The notes beneath the pieces are model-generated. The model had not been told where the DNA came from and ran no database searches. It worked only from the letters and a program-made list of their open reading frames with translations. This document shows positions 56,621 through 64,000 of a DNA stretch of 64,000 nucleotides, piece by piece. Made by a program: the position numbers and the translations under genes. Origin of the DNA: Selaginella moellendorffii (taxonomy: Eukaryota > Streptophyta > Lycopodiopsida > Selaginellales > Selaginellaceae); the NCBI RefSeq assembly GCF_000143415.4, contig NW_003314323.1:1097767-1161766 (forward strand), read 5' to 3'. The stretch's first letter is position 1; each line of letters starts with the position of its first letter.

Positions 56621-57352
56621 CCGGTCTCGGTCTCGACTTCGGACTCCATCTTGGACTCCATCTCGGACTCCATCTCGGGTCCATCTTGGACTCCATCTCG
56701 GGTCCATCTCGGACTCCATTTCGGGTCCATCTCGGACTCCATCTCGGGTCCATCTTGGACTCCATCTCGGACTCCATTTCGGGTCCATCTCGGGTCCACC
56801 TCGGACTCCATCTCGGACTCCATCTCGGGTCCATCTCAGGTCCACCTCGGACTCGATCTCGGACTCCATCTCGGGTCCATCTCGGGTCCACCTCGGACTC
56901 CATCTCGGACTCCATCTCAGACTCCATTTCGGGTCCATCTCGGGTCCACCTCGGACTCCATCTCGGACTCCATCTCGGACTCCACTTCGGACTCCAACTC
57001 GGGTCCATCTCGGACTCCACTTCGGACTCCAACTCGGGTCCATCTCGGACTCCACTTCGGACTCCAACTCGAGTCCATCTCGGACTCCACTTCGGACTCC
57101 AACTCGAGTCCATCTCGGACACTTCCACATGTCATGTGTTGGTCCTTTTGGGTCCCTTTTTGGAGCCTCGCTTTTTGCTCGCTTCGTGCTCGTTCCTCGA
57201 GCACTTCGTTGGGAGTTCCACTCCCGCTCTTGACTTTTCAAGTCGGAGCTTTTGGTCCAAATGTGTTACGCTCGTTTGGCTCTCGCTTCAGCCACTACCA
57301 CGTGGCACCCTTTCCGGCTCCACTTTGGGGCCTAGGGATTTTGTGTCTCACA
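55457..57352 (-). repeat. 3' LTR of A2 (1896 bp)
   Basis: It pairs with 61467-63504. Outside the minisatellite the main difference is one extra copy of a 19-bp unit (CTGGCCTTTCCTGGCCAAA) near 56340-56385. Confidence 0.93.
56462..57118. repeat. Minisatellite in the A2 3' LTR
   Basis: About 180 bp of hexamers (CTCGGA and CTCGGT types) are followed by about 480 bp of 11/12-bp units (GACTCCATCTCG, GGTCCATCTCG, GGTCCACCTCG) and a final part with GACTCCACTTCG units. Confidence 0.92.
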
Positions 57353-57366
57353 ACTCCACCACCCAT
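57353..57366 (-). other. Polypurine-tract-like sequence of A2
   Basis: The minus strand reads ATGGGTGGTGGAGT directly before the 3' LTR start TGTGAGACAC. It is interrupted by pyrimidines, so the assignment rests on position. Confidence 0.5.
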
Positions 57367-60300
57367 AGACGAAGTTCGATGTCCTCATCGAACGGTAAAC
57401 CATTTTGTAAAGTAACACTCGCATGTGTTACCATTTCCATCCTTGGCACCTAGCCAATATTTGTCAATGGTTTGACATTGAAGGCTCACCATGCCTTTTG
57501 CATATGCCTCAATGGTTTGACACCAAAGGCTCACCATGCCTTGCCTATCCTCTAAGGAGGGTAGTCTCTCCAACTTAGAGACTGATTGGACCACATGTAG
57601 TGGTTCTTTCCTTTTATGGGTTTAGTTCTCGCTAAACCTCTTAGAGACTCTTCTCTAAGTCAATCCCACTACTCCTTCTCGAGTAGTCTTAATTTCCATC
57701 TATTGAATGTTTGCACCTTGGAACTTTTACTCTTTTGACTTTTGGAAGTCAATTTCCTAGGTGTCTCCAACACCTTGCATTGCACAGATTGTGCAACTCC
57801 ACTTCCCTATTCTAGGAAGTTCATTACTTGAGGGCACCATCATCCTCTCTTCTATTTCGTGCCACCTTGGGCACTAAGTTCCATTTATCACACTTTGTGC
57901 TAGGGTTGTCCATCGCCCTATCATTTGGCTACCTTACCGCTCCCTCCCTTGGAGCTTCCACTTTCGCCAAATCGGAGCAATTCGGAATCCATCCTTGGAA
58001 ACACACTTCCTTTCCCGCAATTTGTTAGCGTCCAACACATTAGTGTTCCTCGCCTAACTTTGTCACTTGGATTCCTTCCAAAGAATTCCACGGCCCTATC
58101 TTGGCCACTCATCTTTTGCTCCTATCCATTGATTGTTGCACCAAGCAACATCGAATCTCTACCTCCCTCCTTGAGGTGTTCTTTTGATTCCATAGCAAAG
58201 GCTCTGCTTTGCCAAGACTAGGGTGTTCACCCCTAGTAAGTCTCTTTTAGCATCTTCTACTGTGGGCTCTATCCTCGGCCCAACTTTGTGACCCTCTCAT
58301 GGGTCTCTTTAAAGACTACTTTCCTTGGACACACTATGCCATCGCAATGACATAGCTCATTTCCTCAAGGTGCTTTTCCCACTTGGTCACCTTGACCAAG
58401 CCACACCATCATCAATAGTTCAAATCAACACTTTGAACTAGGAACCTTATTCCTTAACCCAAACAAAGACCTTGTCCTTATTTAGCCACAAGATCACCTA
58501 GTGATCTCACCTCGGCACCTTAACAGGTTTGCCAATAGGTACTAGGTCTTCCAGACCTTTAACTTGTTAACTACGACCCTGGGGGCATCCCCCACACTTG
58601 GCGGTGCGCCCAAGCCAGCCCTTCCGGCCAAGGGTCCATAGCAACTGAGATTAGGTGTCCCCATCTCACTCACCACGTCCTTGGTGCCATTTGCACCAAA
58701 GCGTTCAAGTTAGATATGCCGAGCTTTCACACTAAGCAATCTAACCGTGCATCACGACTCCGAGGCATCCCTCGCTTGGCGGTGTGCCCAAACCAATCTC
58801 CCCACTGAGAGTCCATGACCACCGAAATATGGGTGTCCTCATATTCCAAACCATCACCACGCCCTAGCAATTTGGGACTCGAACCCAAGCACTAGAGGGT
58901 CGGGACTCAAACCCAACCTCCGTATATGCATCTACGGACGGCATCACACAAGATGCCTGGCGTGACTCCCCACGCCGGTGCACCAACTTATTTTTAAAGC
59001 GCGCTACAGATCACAGCTTAGGAACCTAGTTCCCCCACACTGCCAAGTCCTCTCACTTGACATATCTGTGATCATGCATGGGCTCCTCCATACTTGGCCC
59101 CATGGGCCACCCTTTTTGAAGTTAGCACCTTCAACTAGGGTATTTGTTCCCCCCAACTTGCCAATCTCACTTAGCAAGTCATCCGGCCACCGTAACATGG
59201 TTCATGCATAAGCGTGGAAGTCCTTAACCATCAACTTTCGTTCAAAGCCCTCTCTTTGAACACTCGGGAACTACTTCCCTAACCTTGACAGCCTTGCCTC
59301 ATGGCAAGCTTCAAGACCACGCTTTTGCTGCGCCACTGTGATTTCGCACATTCTATGAACCATTTACACTTGGCCTTTCTAGGTACTAAGCTACCTAGAA
59401 TCGTCTTTGGGAACCTTGAAGGAACTCTGTCCCTTAGCTTGCTAAGGCCTCCCTTTTTGCAAGCTTTCCAATTGCCACATAGTCTAACATGGACAATTCC
59501 ATATTTTAGACTCTCCATGGCATCACGGTTGCTAGTGGCAACACCCTCGAGCCCCCACTTGATTCTCCACTCCCAGCTGGCATAACCAACCTTGGTTATG
59601 CCCTTCAATTTCTATGGTTCAGTTCCATCCCAATACTACTTGCCTTTTGGCCCCATATGTTTCCTTTGGTTATTCTCCTCCAGACCAGGAGGATAGCTTT
59701 TGCACTTTTTATCATGCCTTAGCAAGTATTCTTAGGGATGTACCTACCTAATAGCCCAAGGAGTGGTTCCTCAATCCGGGTATGCTCACCTTATAGTCCC
59801 ACACACTGGGATTACATTGTTGCTTATGGGCCTTTACATGCCCATCACTAGCCTTGCCAAAATTCCATTCTTGGCTTTGTCCAACTCGGGTAAACAGTCC
59901 TCTCCTGTCTCCGCAACCTTGGACATTTGGATAGCACCTTTTATCCATCATTCGCTAGGGACTTAGTCCCTTGGGCTTTATCCATTGCCCTCGCGACATC
60001 AAACACCACCTTCTGGTGTTCTAGAGTGTTCGGGTGTCCCAATGATGGCTTTCTTGACAATGAGTATTTCCTTTTATGACATTGACTTACTATATCGCAA
60101 CACAAGCAACTTATCCCCCGTAAGGGTGTATCCGACTTCCCTATGCTATTAAGAAGTCTTGGGTAGCTACCTTCTACCCGTTCAACCAGTTATTTTGCAC
60201 CTCTTGCTTAGTTGCCTCGTAGTTGTCAAGTCCTACAACTCATTGTTTAGTGCTTTCAAACCTCCATCATTATCTGGGTCACCACACTCCAACTGCATGC

Positions 60301-61449
60301 TCTGCAGCTTAGGCTATGCCATTCCCATTTCCATTGGGATTCCTTTGGCAAGGGGTTCTCATGAACCCACCAACATAGCCTCAAGGTATCACACCTTGGC
60401 ACATTTGGTGTCTCCACACCATCGGCTCCACAAACCTACCTCTATGACACTTCCCCTTCGTGTTTATGTCTTTGCCAAGACCAACACCGCTCTTTCTCAT
60501 GCCAACCATCCGTTAGCACTGCACCATAGAGGTCACACACAACTTTGTGTCAAAGTTGTTTTCTTCTGAGAACACCTTTCCCATAACTTTAGCATGGCAC
60601 ATTTTGCCATCGATGAGATACCCTCTGTTCTCATCCTTGGATCCTATGATCCCCCCCCCCCCATCCTTTGTGGGGTACAGCACACCTCAGTCCAAATGCT
60701 TCCATCAGTTCTTTTAGGACCATCCCTTGACTCTACTTGAGTCATCAGCAGTTTTGGACTTGGTTAATCCACAGACCCTTAATGTCCTACTTGTGAGGCA
60801 CTAGCTCACTGGAATACACTTCTGGCATTCCTGTCCTACTCAAAAGGACTATTTTCACAAGTGTTACTCCGACACTTGATTTTGTTCGCTGGGGGCAACT
60901 TTTGCCCCTTAGGACTACTTGTCCATGCGATGAGAATACCACTCATCTCTAAGTACACCCCCCAATTCCTTGGGTTGTTCCAGCATTTATTAAAGGTAGC
61001 CCTGGCTACCATTTCAAGGACTTGAGTCCTCTTCCGTATTTGACCTCCCACGGTCATTACCTCTGGTCTCACATTCACGAGCACCAACCTCAACTATATG
61101 AGGATAATCTTGTGACTCCTTTATTGTTTTGGAGTCTCTATCTTTCCCGTGATCCCAACTTTAGTTGTTTACCACAACAACCTTAGCCAATTTGCTGAGA
61201 CAAATGCTCATCCGGATCACATCCTTAACTCAATGAGGAAAACCTTGCACCATTCCCAAGATCCCAAAGTCGTTCCATTATTGGCCCTTTTCTATCCACC
61301 ATCTCGTCTACAAGTTCACACATGAACTATAATGGAGAGCCATGTCTTCCCGACTTGCTACTCCTCAAGGATAGGCCCACTCCTCGGACTTTCCGATGCC
61401 AACACTAGTGGTGATATACTTGAGCACCAATAAAAGCCGGACTAAGGAA

Positions 61450-61463
61450 CAGCTCCGATACCA
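61450..61463 (-). other. Primer-binding site of A2
   Basis: The minus strand reads TGGTATCGGAGCTG, one base off the initiator-Met complement, 3 nt inside the 5' LTR. Confidence 0.85.
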
Positions 61464-61466
61464 AAT

Positions 61467-62585
61467 TGTAAGCGACTAAATTTTCCATTCTACTTTAGTC
61501 ATTTAACCACACCTCTGACCACTTGGAGGAGTCTCATTCACAACCTCCATAAGTCCAATCCAGGACTTGGGACTTGCTAGCCCCAAGAATGGCATCCATG
61601 CCACTCAACATTTGCACTTGGTCCAAGTGCTCCACGTGTCTGATCCCATGATCGACACTCAAAGGTACCACCGACATGGCAGCTTGTTACGCTAAGGCCA
61701 TGCCCAATCACCTTTGCCACACTGGTAGTCCAATACCACTTGCATCACCGTCTTGGCTCTCCAAGACTAGGCAAACCATCCGTGAGTGGTCATCTCAGAT
61801 CCACTCCTTAGCATCCTTAGGATGCCCACCGACAAGGGGAATAGCCTTCCCCAATATCCCTCTGTCAGTCCCCACTAAGTCCCTTTCTACCCCTGGCTGT
61901 GTTTGCCAACACTGCCACTGGATCGAGACCCACAGGCCCGACCACTAAGTCCCACGGTCCTCTGGGACTTCCTCACCACACGACTGTGTCCTTGGTCACT
62001 ACCCCAGAGGACTGCTCCTCTTCCTTTCCACAGTCTGGGCCTTTGGGACAACATTTCGGAACACCGTGGCCTTATGCGAGCCACCTGGGTACTCTCCTCG
62101 CCTTCTGCCCTTGGGTGCTCTAGCCATGGGCTTAGAGCGGGTTCCGTTGAGCCACACCAGGTATCCAAGTAGGTAGTGCCACCCACACTTGGACTAGGAG
62201 CATCGGCCAGTCGATCTCCCGGGGGAACTAGAGCCGGCTCTTGAACACTTCACCCAGCTACCCCGCTTGTCGGTCTGTGTTCACTCTAGTCTTGGACTTC
62301 CCAGTGGGCAGCTCATCACCCAACACTGGGTCCGGCCTTCCTGGGCCAAACTGGCCTTTCCTGGCCAAACTGGCTCCACTGCAGTCCTCCCCCTACTATA
62401 CTTTTGGAGCTCACCAAACCCCCCAGGGTCTGGGAGACGAACGCTTTGGGCTTTCACCCTCTCAGACTCGAACTCGGACTCGGACTCGGACTTGGACTCG
62501 GACTCGGACTCGGACTTGGACTCAGACTTGGACTCGGACTCGGGCTCGGTCTCGGCCTCGGCCTTGGTCTCGTTCTCGGTCCCGA

Positions 62586-62623
<38 letters not shown>

Positions 62624-63504
62624 CCGGTCTCGGTCTCGACTTCAGACTCCATCTTGGACTCCATCTTGGACTCCATCTCGGGTCCATCTCGGACTCCATC
62701 TCGGGTCCATCTCGGACTCCATTTCGGGTCCATCTCGGACTCCATCTCGGGTCCATCTTGGACTCCATCTCGGACTCCATTTCGGGTCCATCTCGGGTCC
62801 ACCTCGGACTCCATCTCGGACTCCATCTCGGGTCCATCTCAGGTCCACCTCGGACTCGATCTCGGACTCCATCTCGAGTCCATCTCGGGTCCACCTCGGA
62901 CTCCATCTCGGACTCCATCTCGGACTCCATCTCGGGTCCATCTCAGGTCCACCTCGGACTCGATCTCGGACTCCATCTCGAGTCCATCTCGGTCCACCTC
63001 GACTCCATCTCGGACTCCATCTCGGACTCCATTTCGGTCCATCTCGGTCCACCTCGGACTCCATCTCGGACTCCATTTCGGGTCTCCACTTGGGACTCCA
63101 ACTCGGACTCCATCTCGGACTCCATCTCGGACTCCACTTCGGACTCCAACTCGGGTCCATCTCGGACTCCACTTCGGACTCCAACTCGGGTCCATCTCGG
63201 ACTCCACTTCGGACTCCAACTCGAGTCCATCTCGGACTCCACTTCGGACTCCAACTCGAGTCCATCTCGGACACTTCCACATGTCATGTGTTGGTCCTTT
63301 TGGGTCCCTTTTTGGAGCCTCGCTTTTTGCTCGCTTCGTGCTCGTTCCTCGAGCACTTCGTTGGGAGTTCCACTCCCGCTCTTGACTTTTCAAGTCGGAG
63401 CTTTTGGTCCAAATGTGTTACACTCGTTTGGCTCTCGCTTCAGCCACTACCACGTGGCACCCTTTCCGGCTCCACTTTGGGGCCTAGGGATTTTGTGTCT
63501 CACA
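61467..63504 (-). repeat. 5' LTR of A2 (2038 bp)
   Basis: It is longer than its partner because the minisatellite has expanded by about 150 bp, while the rest is nearly identical. As the 5' LTR on the minus strand it would hold the element promoter. I could not pick a convincing TATA box. Confidence 0.93.
62460..63272. repeat. Minisatellite in the A2 5' LTR
   Basis: Same architecture as in the partner LTR but with about 150 bp more 11/12-mer units and several units shortened by one base near 62990-63050. Confidence 0.92.
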
Positions 63505-63718
63505 CTTCCCACTTGAGAGACTCCAGAGTCGTGTGAATGGCCTTCTCTTTAGTTCTCAAAACTGTCTCTTGGAAGCGCTTGTCGACAATGTGTTCAGGTA
63601 GCTCCACTTCTCTTTCAGCTTCAGCTACACCTCCAGTAGCACCATTATCAGATCTATCCCCCGACTCGGGCCCAACACCGCCATCAGGCGCACTTGGGCA
63701 CTGCTCCGTTTCTGCCAT
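63505..63718 (-). pseudogene. First exon half of the ParB-like/methyltransferase-like gene
   Basis: The minus-strand frame from the Met at 63718 (MAETEQCPSAPDGG) reads through an acidic Gly/Glu-rich start into ELPEHIVDKRFQETVLRTKE and TTLESLKWE, then runs into the retrotransposon. The start is chosen because its context AAAATATGGC fits a plant start site and the sequence changes character there. Upstream the frame stays open through a Pro-rich repeat. After removal of the element and one CTTCC copy, this exon continues in the same frame into 55451 and the ParB-like domain. N-terminal function is unknown, and the segment is probably disordered. Confidence 0.65.
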
Positions 63719-63719
63719 A

Positions 63720-64000
63720 TTTTGTGAATATGTTAAGAGTAGTGGCATTTGTGGTTGTGGCAGTAATGGTAGTGATGACAATGGTTGCGCTGGTGGTGGT
63801 AATGACAATGGTTGCGCTGGTGGTGGTGATGATGGTGGCGGTGGTGGTGGTAATGGTGGTGATGATGGTGGTGGTGGTAATGGTGGTGATGACAGTGGTG
63901 GTAATGGTGGTGATGAAGGTAAAGGTGGCGGTGGTGGTAATGGTGGTGGCGGTGGTAATGGTGGTGGTGGCATCGATGGCGGTGGTGGGGGTGTATGTGG
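63720..64000. repeat. GGT/GAT/AAT trinucleotide repeat, cut by the window edge
   Basis: Over 230 bp of GGTGGTGATGATGGTGGC-like sequence lie directly upstream of the presumed start codon. On the minus strand it could code for a Pro-rich leader, or it may be the 5' untranslated region or promoter. Confidence 0.75.

Larger units (their letters stand above)
57353..61466 (-). mobile_element. Internal region of A2, non-coding
   Basis: 4.1 kb are colinear with 122-3757. No frame above about 140 codons and no retroelement domain. A short duplicated stretch with CAATGGTTTGACA..GAAGGCTCACCATGCCTT lies at 57465-57545. Conservation between two copies of different age shows that the interior was mobilised as such, without coding for proteins. 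Confidence 0.85.
55457..63504 (-). mobile_element. Complete non-autonomous LTR element A2 (8.05 kb), TSD CTTCC
   Basis: Both LTRs are present (55457-57352 and 61467-63504), with TGTAAGCG and TCTCACA termini as read on the plus strand. The 5-bp duplication CTTCC lies at 55452-55456 and 63505-63509. The primer-binding site at 61450-61463 shows that the element reads on the minus strand. The 4.1-kb interior has no coding capacity for retroelement proteins. The LTRs differ by about four substitutions over the first 0.9 kb outside the minisatellite, so insertion is recent. It sits inside an exon of the ParB-like gene. Confidence 0.95.

Noticed and set aside
56231-57453. Overlapping plus-strand frames of up to 398 codons (and 431 at 62241-63536), with minus-strand partners
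   Set aside because: They are by-products of the LTR minisatellite, whose units lack stops on both strands. The translations are SDSD, GLGL, RTRT and PSRTPSR runs, and frames differ between sister copies.
35997-63509. CTTCC as a preferred target site (TRIM and A2 share it)
   Set aside because: Other family-A insertions in the window use AACAC, CATAG and CATGC. Two matches in different families are explained by chance and by C/T-rich targets.

Overview
The window looks like nuclear DNA of a land plant, or at least a streptophyte, with a large repeat-rich genome. The evidence is Ty3/gypsy elements of plant Tat/Athila-like type, primer-binding sites complementary to initiator-Met tRNA, a TRIM element, a large non-coding LTR element (LARD-like), a hAT element of the DUF659 type, and cellular genes with GT-AG introns and TATA boxes. 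I cannot name the species. About 85-90% of the window is mobile-element sequence at different stages of decay. I see no rRNA, functional tRNA, CRISPR array or prokaryotic operon.

Layout. 1-17968 is a three-level nest. A non-coding LTR element of 'family A' (internal region 122-3757, LTR 3758-17968) has its LTR split by a Ty3/gypsy element 'B' (3874-16446, 5-bp target duplication CTAGC), and B in turn carries a dead hAT element near its 3' end (about 3945-6490). 17969-21560 is a second non-coding LTR element ('C') with recognisable primer-binding site and polypurine tract. 21560-27560 is a heavily decayed minus-strand gypsy element ('D') with RT, RNase H, integrase and a downstream coiled-coil region. 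27590-39590 is a repeat complex 'E' in which a roughly 1-kb LTR-like segment occurs three times around two internal regions. It contains a solo family-A LTR (35365-37802, TSD AACAC) that itself contains a complete 674-bp TRIM (36002-36675, TSD CTTCC). 39590-47593 holds fragments of D and C, another dead gypsy pol ('F') and a C LTR with two nested family-A solo LTRs.

49400-55451 is a small gene island. It has a possible PPR-like gene fragment, a small plus-strand ORF, and a tandem pair of plus-strand genes for small proteins with an unrecognised conserved Cys/His pattern (50777-51331 and 51590-52138). On the minus strand it has a multi-exon gene combining a ParB-like domain with a circularly permuted (beta-class) amino-methyltransferase-like domain. 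That gene runs from 63718 to 52560 and is interrupted inside an exon by a complete, young family-A element (55457-63504, TSD CTTCC). Removing the element and one TSD copy puts the two exon halves back in one reading frame. The gene also carries premature TGA codons and at least one frameshift, so I annotate it as a pseudogene.

The genes do not form one pathway. The strongest leads for new biology are the ParB/methyltransferase gene, the tandem Cys/His gene pair, and family A itself: a protein-less LTR element present six times, whose LTRs carry a hexamer/dodecamer minisatellite without stop codons in its main reading frames.
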